Source of the DNA: Parerythrobacter lacustris
GTDB taxonomy: Bacteria > Pseudomonadota > Alphaproteobacteria > Sphingomonadales > Sphingomonadaceae
Reading direction: 5' to 3'
NCBI RefSeq assembly: GCF_024626475.1
Contig: NZ_JANKHH010000006.1
Location: forward strand, 86,924 to 150,923
Length of the DNA: 64,000 nucleotides
The translations under genes and the position numbers were made by a program. The notes beneath the pieces were generated by a model that did not search any database, had not been told where the DNA came from, and worked only from the letters and a program-made list of their open reading frames with translations. Shown here in pieces: positions 25,752-33,711 of the stretch; positions within the stretch are counted from its first letter, which is position 1; every line of letters begins with the position of its first letter.

Positions 25752-26197
25752 GCGACGCAATCACCAAGTCCGGCGGCTGCCAGTGCGGGCGTATCCGCTA
25801 CACCGCGGATACGAGCGAAGCCGATGCCTACCACTGCCATTGCAAGATGTGCCAGAAGGCAACCGGAGGCTTCGCCGCGACCTTCGTGTTCTTACCGGTT
25901 GCCGCAGTGCAGTGGGAGCACGAGCCCGACTGGTACGCCAGCTCACCGATCGCCAAGCGCCCGTTTTGCTCGAACTGCGGATCGCCGTTGGGCTTCAGGT
26001 TCGAAGATCACGACAAGATGGACCTGACCTTCGGCAGCTTTGACGATCCGTCGGATTTCAGGCCGGTCATCCATGCCGGTGCCGAAAGCATGCATGAGGC
26101 GTGGCTCGACACCAGCCACCTCCCGCGCCAGCGCAGCGACGAGACCGCGAGCATAGCCAATCGCTGGAAGGCCGCCGGGATGGAGGTTCCCGAATGA
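25748..26197 (+). CDS. GFA-family protein (glutathione-dependent formaldehyde-activating type), first copy
   Basis: A 149-residue protein with the CENP-V/GFA zinc fold. The zinc ligands are clear: GGCQCGRIRY, YHCHCKMCQKATG and FCSNCGSPLGF. The best-studied member helps form S-hydroxymethylglutathione, though the role of most members is unproven. The GTG start overlaps the previous gene by 4 bases and the stop overlaps the second GFA gene by 4 bases. The two GFA proteins share the same cysteine spacing but are clearly diverged. Confidence 0.88.
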   Translation: MSDAITKSGGCQCGRIRYTADTSEADAYHCHCKMCQKATGGFAATFVFLPVAAVQWEHEPDWYASSPIAKRPFCSNCGSPLGFRFEDHDKMDLTFGSFDDPSDFRPVIHAGAESMHEAWLDTSHLPRQRSDETASIANRWKAAGMEVPE

Positions 26198-26658
26198 ACG
26201 AGTTGCTGTCCGAGACACTCCAGGGTGGCTGCAACTGCGGCGCGGTGCGCTACACGCTGACGCCGGGGTTCCGTATGGGGCCCTATGCCTGCCACTGCAC
26301 CCTGTGCCAGACCCGCACCGGCAGCGCCTTTGCCGAGCACATGGTCGTCTTGCGCAGCGCGCTCGAGGTGCCCGGTGCCGATTGGGAAGGAAAGACGGTC
26401 AATCCCAGCGGTGCCGAGGTCATGCTCTATGGCTGCAACAGCTGCGGTGCGCGGCTGTGGGGCGAAAATCTGACCGTTCCGGGCTTGGCCACCTTGCGTT
26501 GCGGAACTCTGGACCGCAGCGCGGAGGTGGAGCCCGAGGCGCATTTGTGGGTGAGCAGCAAGCAAGCGTGGATCACCTTGCCGCACGGTACGAAGGCGAT
26601 GGACGAACAACCACGCAGCAACGAGGAATGGATGCGTGAACTGGGGCATATGCCATGA
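26194..26658 (+). CDS. GFA-family protein, second copy
   Basis: A 154-residue paralogue of the preceding gene, with the same zinc-binding pattern (GGCNCGAVRYTL, YACHCTLCQTRTG, GCNSCGARLW) but a different C-terminal half rich in Trp and Pro. The ATG at 26194 overlaps the previous stop. Tandem GFA genes with a kappa-GST-like protein just upstream suggest a glutathione-dependent process on a small electrophile; this is inference from context. The stop overlaps the alpha/beta hydrolase start (ATGA). Confidence 0.88.
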   Translation: MNELLSETLQGGCNCGAVRYTLTPGFRMGPYACHCTLCQTRTGSAFAEHMVVLRSALEVPGADWEGKTVNPSGAEVMLYGCNSCGARLWGENLTVPGLATLRCGTLDRSAEVEPEAHLWVSSKQAWITLPHGTKAMDEQPRSNEEWMRELGHMP

Positions 26659-27410
26659 GCGAAGCTCGCACCTCCATGATCCCGAGTTTCGACGGCACCG
26701 AACTCGCCGTGCACCGTCTGGGCGCGGGAAGGCCGGTGTTGTTGTTGCACGGCCTGTTCTCAAGCGCCTATATGAACTGGATCGATTTCGGCCATGCTGC
26801 GGCGCTTGTTGATGCGGGTTTCGAGGCAGTGATGCCCGATTCACGCGCGCATGGTGAGAGTGCCAGGCCGCACAATGTCGGTGCCTATCCGCATGACGTG
26901 CTGGTGCGCGATGTGCAGGCCCTGGTTGATGCGCTGGGACTCGACGATTTCGATCTGGTCGGCTTCTCGCTTGGCGCCCGTACGGCGGCCCGCGCGGTTC
27001 TGGAAGGTGTGGCACCGCGAAGGCTGGTGCTCGCGGGCATGGGGCTGGAAGGCCTTTCGGGCTGGGAACGGCGCGGCGCGTTCTTCATTGATGCGATCGA
27101 CCGGTTCGATTCCATCAGAGCGGGCGATCCGGCGTTCATGGCCAAGGGTTTCATGACCCGTATGCGGACCGATCGCGTCGCCGCGCGGCTGCTGCTCGGC
27201 TCGATCGGCAATATCGACCGCGCCGAACTTGCCGGTATCTCCATGCCCACCATGGTGCTGTGTGGCCGCAAGGATCGGGACAATGGCTCACCGCAGGCGC
27301 TGACTTCGGCTCTGCCTCATGCGCGCCATGTCGAGATCCCCGGCACCCATATGAGCTCGGTGACCGAGGGTGCGCTGGGCGATGCGCTCGTGGAGTTCCT
27401 CGATGGCTGA
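26655..27410 (+). CDS. Alpha/beta hydrolase
   Basis: A 251-residue alpha/beta hydrolase. The oxyanion region LLLHGLFSSAYMNW is at about residues 30-43, the nucleophile Ser is in GFSLGARTAARAV (GxSxG, about residue 102), an acid lies in LCGRKDRDNG and the catalytic His in IPGTHMSSV. It has no signal peptide, so it is cytosolic. The substrate cannot be told; esterase or S-formylglutathione-like activity would suit the GFA context. It overlaps both neighbours, the next gene by 8 bases. Confidence 0.85.
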   Translation: MSEARTSMIPSFDGTELAVHRLGAGRPVLLLHGLFSSAYMNWIDFGHAAALVDAGFEAVMPDSRAHGESARPHNVGAYPHDVLVRDVQALVDALGLDDFDLVGFSLGARTAARAVLEGVAPRRLVLAGMGLEGLSGWERRGAFFIDAIDRFDSIRAGDPAFMAKGFMTRMRTDRVAARLLLGSIGNIDRAELAGISMPTMVLCGRKDRDNGSPQALTSALPHARHVEIPGTHMSSVTEGALGDALVEFLDG

Positions 27411-27930
27411 CGATCCGTTTCGCAGCAAGTTCCTGCTCCTCTGGCCGCTCGGCCTGTTGGCGTTCGCGGTCGTCATCTGGGCGAGTCTGCCGCTCGACAT
27501 TGAAGGTGTGCCGGGGGGCATCCTTGCGCACCAGTCGGCCGGCAGCGGGCAGATGGTGGACGCGATCCAGCATCTGTGGACCGATGCCGGCCTGTATGAC
27601 CGCGCGCTATATGCGATGTATGGCGATATCGCTTTCATCACGATCTACGGCCTTGGCGCGTGGTATGGCGGGCTTCACTTCATGCAGGATCCCGCTCCGC
27701 GCGTGAAGCGACTGGGGATCATGCTGGTGATCGCCGCCATCGTGTTCCTGGCAACCGACTACACCGAAACCTTTGCGCAGATCATCCAGCTGACCCAGCA
27801 GCGCGGCAGCGATACGCTCGCCGGGATTGCGGCGGCGGTGCGCCCGGTCAAGGTCGTCGCGTGGATCGTGACCTTCGTCGGGGTGATCGCGGCGCTTGTC
27901 GTTCGTCGAAAATCCGCCCGCGCGGCTTGA
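27403..27930 (+). CDS. Membrane protein of unknown function
   Basis: A 175-residue protein with four hydrophobic helices (about residues 10-28, 65-85, 99-117 and 143-165), short loops and a basic C-terminus. It resembles small four-helix membrane proteins of unknown role. The ATG at 27403 lies 8 bases inside the hydrolase gene and gives MADDPFRSKF before the first helix. It ends the overlapping gene chain begun at 25104. Confidence 0.7.
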   Translation: MADDPFRSKFLLLWPLGLLAFAVVIWASLPLDIEGVPGGILAHQSAGSGQMVDAIQHLWTDAGLYDRALYAMYGDIAFITIYGLGAWYGGLHFMQDPAPRVKRLGIMLVIAAIVFLATDYTETFAQIIQLTQQRGSDTLAGIAAAVRPVKVVAWIVTFVGVIAALVVRRKSARAA

Positions 27931-27997
27931 TTCAGCCGGGTGGCAGGTTCAAACCAGTATCACTGGAAACCGGATTTCCCACGAGAGGACTGAAGAC

Positions 27998-29845
27998 ATG
28001 AAACTCACCCGGGTCGCGCTCACCGCGCTCGCCATTTCGCTTGCCGCTCCGGCCTATGCCGACAACCATGCCGGGAGCACGACAGAGACCGCGCAGGCTT
28101 TCCCCATGACCCCGCAAGGCGCGGCGGACTGGGTCGCGATGGTCGAGAAGGAGTATTTCGACTACTCGATCGAGGCGAGCCGGATCTACTGGGTCAACGC
28201 GACCTACATCACCGACGATACCGACGCACTGGCCGCACAGGCAGGGGCCAAGGGCACCGAAATGAGCGTGAACTTCGCGCTCGAAGCGGCGAAGTACGCG
28301 CAGGTGAAGGGGCTCGACCCGGTGGTTGCGCGCAAGCTCGATATCCTGCGCAACGGCATCGTCCTTCCGGCGCCGACTACCGACGGCGCGGCGACCGAAC
28401 TGAACGAGATCGCGACCCGCCTCAACAGCACCTACGGCAAGGGCAAGGGCACGCTGAACGGCAAGGAGATCAATGGCTCGGACATCGAGGCCGAGATGGG
28501 CAATCTCGATCGCAAGCCCGAGGAACTGGCAGAGATGTGGGCCAGCTGGCACGCCAACGTCGGTGCCCCGATGAAGGACGATTACGTCCGCATGGTCGGG
28601 ATCGCCAACGAAGGCGCGCGGGAGCTTGGCTTCAGCGACGTCGGGGCGATGTGGCGTAGCGGTTACGACATGCCGCCGGAGGAATTCTCCGCCGAGCTCG
28701 AACGGATGTGGCAGGAAGTGAAGCCACTGTACCAGAGCCTGCACACCTATGTCCGGTGGAAGCTCAACGAGCATTACGGCGATGCCGTGCAGCCCAAGAC
28801 CGGCCCGATCCGCGCCGACCTGCTGGGCAATATGTGGGCGCAGGAATGGGGCAATATCTACCCGCTGGTCGCGCCTGAAGGTGCGGGCGATATCGGTTAT
28901 GACGTCACCGACCTGATCGCCAACAAGGGCCTCGACGAAGTCGGCATGGTCAAGGTTGGCGAGCAGTTCTTCTCCTCGCTCGGTTTCGATCCGCTGCCGG
29001 AAACCTTCTGGACCCGCAGCCAGTTCGTCAAGCCGCAGGACCGCGAGGTCGTGTGCCACGCCAGCGCGTGGGACATCGACAACAAGGACGACATCCGCAT
29101 CAAGATGTGCATCAAGCCCAATGCGGACGACTTCGTCGTGATCCACCACGAGCTGGGCCACAACTATTACCAGCGCGCCTACAAGGAGCAGGATTTCCTG
29201 CACCTCAATGGAGCGAACGACGGGTTCCACGAGGCGATCGGCGACATGATCGCGCTGTCGATTACCCCCGACTACCTCGTCCAGATCGGCATGCTCGACC
29301 AGAGCCAGGTGCCCGGTGCGGACAAGGATATCGGCCTGCTGCTGCGTCAGGCAATGGACAAGGTCGCCTTCCTGCCCTTCGCCTTCCTGGTCGACAAATG
29401 GCGCTGGGGCGTGTTCGACGGCTCCGTCACGCCGGCGGAATACAACGACGCATGGGTTGGCCTGAAGACCGAGTACCAGGGCATCGTGCCGCCGGTCGAC
29501 CGCCCGGCGGATGCGTTCGATCCGGGCGCAAAATACCACATCCCCGGCAATACGCCCTACACCCGCTATTTCCTCGCGCGGATACTGCAGTTCCAGTTCT
29601 ACAAGGCGGCGTGCGAGCAGGCCGGGTGGAAGGGGCCGCTGCATCGCTGCTCGTTCTACGGCAACGAGGAAGTGGGCAAGAACCTCAATGCGATGCTGGA
29701 GATGGGCGCTTCGAAGCCATGGCCCGATGCCCTCGAAGCCTTCACTGGTGAGCGGGAGATGAGCGGCAAGGCGCTGGTCGAATATTTCGCGCCGCTCAAG
29801 GCGTGGCTCGATGAACAGAACAAGGGCAAGCCGACCGGATGGTGA
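27998..29845 (+). CDS. M2-family peptidyl-dipeptidase (ACE-like), exported
   Basis: A 615-residue zinc metallopeptidase of the angiotensin-converting-enzyme family. Residues 1-21 are a signal peptide (LAAPAYA), so it is periplasmic or secreted. The zinc motif HHELGH lies at about residue 383 with the third ligand Glu in GFHEAIGD about 24 residues later. Other family landmarks are present: LGNMWAQEWGNIYPLV and FVVIHHELGHNYYQRAYK. It removes C-terminal dipeptides. The next gene overlaps it by 7 bases, so the two are probably co-expressed. Confidence 0.93.
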   Translation: MKLTRVALTALAISLAAPAYADNHAGSTTETAQAFPMTPQGAADWVAMVEKEYFDYSIEASRIYWVNATYITDDTDALAAQAGAKGTEMSVNFALEAAKYAQVKGLDPVVARKLDILRNGIVLPAPTTDGAATELNEIATRLNSTYGKGKGTLNGKEINGSDIEAEMGNLDRKPEELAEMWASWHANVGAPMKDDYVRMVGIANEGARELGFSDVGAMWRSGYDMPPEEFSAELERMWQEVKPLYQSLHTYVRWKLNEHYGDAVQPKTGPIRADLLGNMWAQEWGNIYPLVAPEGAGDIGYDVTDLIANKGLDEVGMVKVGEQFFSSLGFDPLPETFWTRSQFVKPQDREVVCHASAWDIDNKDDIRIKMCIKPNADDFVVIHHELGHNYYQRAYKEQDFLHLNGANDGFHEAIGDMIALSITPDYLVQIGMLDQSQVPGADKDIGLLLRQAMDKVAFLPFAFLVDKWRWGVFDGSVTPAEYNDAWVGLKTEYQGIVPPVDRPADAFDPGAKYHIPGNTPYTRYFLARILQFQFYKAACEQAGWKGPLHRCSFYGNEEVGKNLNAMLEMGASKPWPDALEAFTGEREMSGKALVEYFAPLKAWLDEQNKGKPTGW

Positions 29846-30858
29846 GCCGGCTCTTCGCGCCGCTTGGCGCATGCGTCCTCCTCGCCTGCGCTCCGGTTGC
29901 AGGCGAGGGGGACGCAGCCGCCGCAGGTGGCGATGCGAGCCTCGCCGGGCAAGCGTTGTTCGTGGCCAACAAGCGCGGCAACAGTGTGATGAAGATCGAC
30001 CTCCTCACCGGGCGCGAGCTTGCGCGGATTGCCAGCTGTGCCAATCCGCATGAGCTCGCCACCTCGCCCGACGGCGCGCATGTCGCGCTGGCTTGCTACG
30101 GCGGAACGAGCGTCGATATCTTCGAAACCGCCGATCTGCGCCTGATGCGCTCGATCGAGCTTGGAACGAACGCCCGCCCGCACGGGATCGTGTGGCATGC
30201 GAATGGCGATTTCTATGTCACCGCCGAAGGGCGCGAATCGCTGTTCTGGGTCAGGAAGCCGGTCGATGCTCCAGAGGCTTTCGAGTTCTCGACCGGGCAG
30301 CGCGGCAGCCATATGATCGCGGTCTCGCCCGATGCACGGCACGCTTGGACGATGGATCTCGGCAGTGGGACGGTAACTCTGGTCGATCTGCAGACCCGCC
30401 GCGCGCCGCGTTCGGTCGCAGTCGGGGTCGAGCCGGAAGGCATCGCCTTGTCGCCCGACGGAAAGGCGCTGTGGGTTTCCGCACGCGGCTCGGACAAGGC
30501 GATCGAGCTCGACCCCATGACGCTGGATGTGCGTAGCGAAGCCGCCACCGGGGACTTTCCGTTGCGCCTCGCGATTCGTCCGCAAGGCGATGTAGCGGTG
30601 ACATCGAACCTTGCCGACGGCAGCCTCAGCGTGATCGAACTCGCAACCGCGCGCGTCATTCGCACCATCGCCGTGTCCAGCCGCGAGGAGGCTCAGGCCC
30701 GCGCGCAAGTGACGATCCTGTGGTCCGCCGACGGCAAACGCATCTACGTCGCCGAAACCGGGACCGACACCATTGCCGAGGTCGATTACGCCAGCGGCAA
30801 GGTCCGGCGCAGGCTGATTGCGGGCGAGGGTGGCGACGGGCTGGCAATCCTGCCATAG
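29839..30858 (+). CDS. YncE/YVTN-type beta-propeller lipoprotein
   Basis: A 339-residue protein with repeated beta-propeller blades recognised by LSPDGKALWVSARGSDKA, VSPDARHAWTMDLGSGTVTLVD and SADGKRIYVAETGTDTIAEVD. An N-terminal lipoprotein-like signal (ACVLLAC, Cys at about 16) suggests attachment to a membrane on the periplasmic side. Such propellers bind proteins, ligands or DNA; no enzyme motif is visible. Start is the ATG at 29839 (overlapping the peptidase gene) or the GTG one codon later. Confidence 0.8.
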   Translation: MVSRLFAPLGACVLLACAPVAGEGDAAAAGGDASLAGQALFVANKRGNSVMKIDLLTGRELARIASCANPHELATSPDGAHVALACYGGTSVDIFETADLRLMRSIELGTNARPHGIVWHANGDFYVTAEGRESLFWVRKPVDAPEAFEFSTGQRGSHMIAVSPDARHAWTMDLGSGTVTLVDLQTRRAPRSVAVGVEPEGIALSPDGKALWVSARGSDKAIELDPMTLDVRSEAATGDFPLRLAIRPQGDVAVTSNLADGSLSVIELATARVIRTIAVSSREEAQARAQVTILWSADGKRIYVAETGTDTIAEVDYASGKVRRRLIAGEGGDGLAILP

Positions 30859-30865
30859 CCCTATC

Positions 30866-31330
30866 GTGAAAAAGACGAAAACCGCCATGCAAACCGTGGG
30901 TTGGCGCGAGAAGGTGCACCTGCCCGAGCTCGGCCTGCACGACATCCCGGCCAAGATCGATACCGGCGCGCGGACCTCGTCGCTGCACGCGACGGTGCTC
31001 GACCAGTTCGAACGCGACGGCGAACAATTTGTGCGCTTCGCGGTGGATTTTCCCGGCGTCAACGTGCGGCAGGTGTGCGAGGCGGTGCATATCGACTGGC
31101 GCGGGATCACCAGTTCCAATGGCGAAACCCAGCGGCGTATGATAATCAAGACGCCATTGCGCATCGGCGATGTCGAGTTTCGCGCCGAAATCAGCCTCGC
31201 GGACCGGTCGGACATGCGGTTCCCCATGCTGGTAGGCCGGTCGTCGTTGCGCCGTCATTTTGTCGTAGATTCGGGGCATAGCTGGCTGCAGACGCCCGGT
31301 ATGGACCCAGTGAAAGGCCACAAGCCATGA
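30866..31330 (+). CDS. RimB-like retropepsin-fold protease (PF05618 type)
   Basis: About 154 residues with the N-terminal aspartic-protease-like motif [13 protein letters not shown] (DTGA), typical of the 'putative ATP-dependent zinc protease' family found next to rimK. The rest ([34 protein letters not shown] and [16 protein letters not shown]) matches the retropepsin fold. In Pseudomonas the rimK operon contains such a protease gene (rimB) that modulates RimK. Here rimK follows 10 bases downstream. The start is uncertain: GTG at 30866 or ATG at 30887. Confidence 0.83.
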   Translation: MKKTKTAMQTVGWREKVHLPELGLHDIPAKIDTGARTSSLHATVLDQFERDGEQFVRFAVDFPGVNVRQVCEAVHIDWRGITSSNGETQRRMIIKTPLRIGDVEFRAEISLADRSDMRFPMLVGRSSLRRHFVVDSGHSWLQTPGMDPVKGHKP

Positions 31331-31340
31331 AGGCTGCCCG

Positions 31341-32246
31341 ATGAAAATCGCCATGCTGGCGCGCAATGCGAACCTCTATTCGCACCGGCGTCTGGTCGAG
31401 GCGGCGGAGGCGCGCGGGCACACGCTCGACATCCTCAACACCACCCGCTGCACGGTCAATATTGCCAGTCACCGCCCGACGGTGAGCTACAATGGCGAGA
31501 CGATCAATGGCTTCGACGCGGTAATCCCGCGGATCGGGGCGTCGATCACGCAGTATGGCCTCGCGATCCTGCGCCAGTTCGAGATGAGCGGCGTGTGGCC
31601 CTTGAACGAGAGCGTCGCTATCGGCCGCAGCCGCGACAAGCTGCGCAGCATGCAAATCCTTGCCAAGCACGGGCTCGGCTTGCCGCTGACCGCCTACGCC
31701 AACGACCCCAAGCAAGCGGAGGAGCTGATCAAGGCGGTCAATGGCCCGCCGGTGGTGATCAAGCTGCTCGAGGGGACGCAGGGCATCGGGGTGGTGCTGG
31801 CGGAGACGATGTCATCGGCCAAATCGGTGATCGAGGCGTTTCGCGGGGCCAACGTCAACATCCTGGTGCAGGAATTCATCAAGGAAGCCGGCGGCACCGA
31901 TATCCGCGCGCTTGTGATCGGCGGCAAGGTTGTCGCCGCGATGAAGCGCACCGGCGCGCCGGACGATTTCCGCAGCAACCTCCACCGGGGCGGCAGCGCC
32001 GAGGTGATCAAGATCACCCCGGAAGAACGCTCGACAGCGGTGCGCGCCGCCAAGCGCATGGGGCTCAACGTGTGCGGCGTGGACATGCTGCGCAGCAATC
32101 ACGGCCCGGTGATCATGGAGGTCAATTCGTCGCCCGGGCTGGAAGGGATCGAGACTGCGACCGGCAAGGATGTCGCCGGGATGATCATCAAGTGCATCGA
32201 GGACAACGCCAGGTCGGGCAAGACGAAGACCAAAGGAGCGGGGTAG
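31341..32246 (+). CDS. rimK: RimK-family ATP-grasp glutamate ligase
   Basis: A 301-residue ATP-grasp enzyme. E. coli RimK adds glutamates to the C-terminus of ribosomal protein S6. The domains are in order: an N-terminal pre-ATP-grasp domain ([18 protein letters not shown]), then the ATP-grasp core with [40 protein letters not shown] and the metal-binding end [17 protein letters not shown]. It is paired with a RimB-like protease. The candidate substrate, S6, is encoded nearby at 36129-36494 and ends in EERD-type acidic residues. Confidence 0.93.
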   Translation: MKIAMLARNANLYSHRRLVEAAEARGHTLDILNTTRCTVNIASHRPTVSYNGETINGFDAVIPRIGASITQYGLAILRQFEMSGVWPLNESVAIGRSRDKLRSMQILAKHGLGLPLTAYANDPKQAEELIKAVNGPPVVIKLLEGTQGIGVVLAETMSSAKSVIEAFRGANVNILVQEFIKEAGGTDIRALVIGGKVVAAMKRTGAPDDFRSNLHRGGSAEVIKITPEERSTAVRAAKRMGLNVCGVDMLRSNHGPVIMEVNSSPGLEGIETATGKDVAGMIIKCIEDNARSGKTKTKGAG

Positions 32247-32287
32247 GCGCGCTTCGTCATCCGGCATTTCTGTCGAAACCTACACGC

Positions 32288-32378
32288 CGTCACCCTGAAC
32301 TCGTTTCAGGGTCCATCTCTCCACCGGAGCGGACGGTGCGGGTTGAGGAATGGATGCTGAAACAAGTTCAGCGAGACA
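32288..32378. repeat. Interspersed inverted repeat, family A (copy 2)
   Basis: The same arms as at 10189-10278: CGTCACCCTGAACTCGTTTC on the left and GAAACAAGTTCAGCGAGACA on the right, with the inner GGGTCCATC / GGATGC pair. The left and right arms have drifted by a few bases. It lies between rimK and the convergent SDR gene. No gene is inside. Confidence 0.8.
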
Positions 32379-32411
32379 GGGGTGGGTTGGCCTGAGGCGC
32401 GACGAGCCCGA

Positions 32412-33179
32412 TCAAGCATTCCGCGCCATCAGCCCGCCGTCCACCGGGATCACCGCGCCGGTGATGTAGCTTGCCGCAGGCAGTACCAGCGACAGCGTCA
32501 TGTGTGCGACTTCCTCCGGCTCGCCGTAGCGTTTGAGCGCTGTGCGGCGCTTGGCGAAGATGGTCTTGTGCTCGTCGGGCACCTCATCGGTCATCGCGGT
32601 GAGAATCGGGCCGGGGCAGATGCAGTTGCAGGTGATGCCTTCCGGCCCGAGATCGACCGCTAGGCCGCGGGTCAGACCGGTCACCCCGGTCTTGGCCGCC
32701 ACGTAAGGCGTGTCGCCGGGGGTCGCGCCGAGGCCTTCGGTGCTGGCGATATTGACGATCCTTGGCGCATCGCTCTTGCGCAACCACGGTAGCGCGGCGC
32801 GGACCATGCGCTGGTGCGCGGTCAGCATCACCGCAACGGCGCGGTGCCAGGTGTCTTCGTAGGCGTCGTCGTCAAGCGCGCAGAAGCTCGAGACCCCGGC
32901 ATTGTTGACGAGGATGTCGATCCCGCCGAAGTCCCCGGCGATCCTGCCCACCACCCGCGCGATCGCGTCCTTGTCCGCCACGTCGAGCGCATAGGCGCGG
33001 GCATTCGCTCCGCACTCCGCCGCCACCGCCTCGCAAGCGTCCATATCGTGATCGGTCACCGCGACCTTCGCGCCCTCGGCAGCAAACAACTTCGCCGTCG
33101 CCCGCCCCATGCCGCTGGCGGCGCCGGTGACGATGGCGGCCCGTCCGGCGATGGAACGGGAGCGGTTGGGGTGGGTCAT
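32412..33179 (-). CDS. SDR-family oxidoreductase
   Basis: A 255-residue classical short-chain dehydrogenase. The cofactor motif TGAASGMG is at residues 19-26, NNAGVS at about 95-100, the catalytic Ser lies in VNIASTEG and the Tyr-Lys pair in YVAAKTGV. The Asp at the end of strand 2 (VTDHD) favours NAD. The C-terminal SYITGAVIPVDGG is a usual tail. The exact substrate is unknown; many annotated as glucose or 3-oxoacyl dehydrogenases look like this. Convergent with rimK. Confidence 0.87.
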   Translation of the reverse strand: MTHPNRSRSIAGRAAIVTGAASGMGRATAKLFAAEGAKVAVTDHDMDACEAVAAECGANARAYALDVADKDAIARVVGRIAGDFGGIDILVNNAGVSSFCALDDDAYEDTWHRAVAVMLTAHQRMVRAALPWLRKSDAPRIVNIASTEGLGATPGDTPYVAAKTGVTGLTRGLAVDLGPEGITCNCICPGPILTAMTDEVPDEHKTIFAKRRTALKRYGEPEEVAHMTLSLVLPAASYITGAVIPVDGGLMARNA

Positions 33180-33223
33180 GGGGTGGTCCTTTCAACCAGA
33201 CCGCTACCGCGTTGCATCAACTT

Positions 33224-33316
33224 CGTCACCCGGCCATCGAGCCGGGGTCCCGCTGTTCTTGCGGCAAAGCGCATTGCCAGATCAAAGCGGGACCCCGGAT
33301 CAAGTCCGGGGCGACG
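33224..33316. repeat. Interspersed inverted repeat, family C
   Basis: Arms CGTCACCCGGCCATCGAGCC-GGGGTCCCGC on the left and GCGGGACCCCGGATCAAGTC-CGGGGCGACG on the right enclose a 30-base centre. The GGGTCCCGC / GCGGGACCC block is perfectly paired. It lies between the SDR gene and the lipoprotein gene. Same general size as family A but different arms. Confidence 0.72.
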
Positions 33317-33342
33317 GCAGATTCTGGTTGGTATCTCCAACC

Positions 33343-33711
33343 CTACCTGCAGACGAAGCCGGGTCTTCGCTTGTCCGTTTTGCAAACGATGTAGCCTTCA
33401 CCGTCTTCGTTCGGGCGGAGGCGGAGGCGGTGCTCATATCCTTGGCCCCGAAGAAAGGTATGATCGAAATAGCGAACCGCCACTACTTCTTCGTCCAGCT
33501 TCCCCTTCATGACGCGCGTGATACGAAATTTGGCGTCAAACCATCCGTGCCCCAGCATGTCGTTAGCATCATATTCGGATGGCTCGTCAGTCTGATCCTC
33601 GAGCGTCCCGATGGCGATTACATCGCCATCTTTCCACCCATCTGGTAGGGTCGTGCAGCCAACTAGGGCCGAAAAACCGACGAACGCAGGGAAGAAGCCC
33701 CAGTTCCTCAC
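33343..33711 (-). CDS. Small lipoprotein of unknown function
   Basis: A 122-residue protein starting with GTG, overlapping the amn stop as GTGA. The N-terminus has a hydrophobic stretch and lipobox (SALVGC), and the mature part begins TTLPDGWKDGDVIAIGTL. A beta-rich domain follows with an RITRVMKGKLDEE motif resembling small beta-barrel proteins of the NfeD/OB type, and two cysteines at the end (YIVCKTDKR, GFVCR). I do not recognise the family. The overlap with amn makes translational coupling likely. Confidence 0.7.
   Translation of the reverse strand: MRNWGFFPAFVGFSALVGCTTLPDGWKDGDVIAIGTLEDQTDEPSEYDANDMLGHGWFDAKFRITRVMKGKLDEEVVAVRYFDHTFLRGQGYEHRLRLRPNEDGEGYIVCKTDKRRPGFVCR

Noticed and set aside
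27932..29872. A 646-codon open frame on the minus strand opposite the M2 peptidase
   Set aside because: Long antisense frames are common opposite GC-rich genes. The product has no domain and the plus-strand peptidase is complete with its zinc motif.
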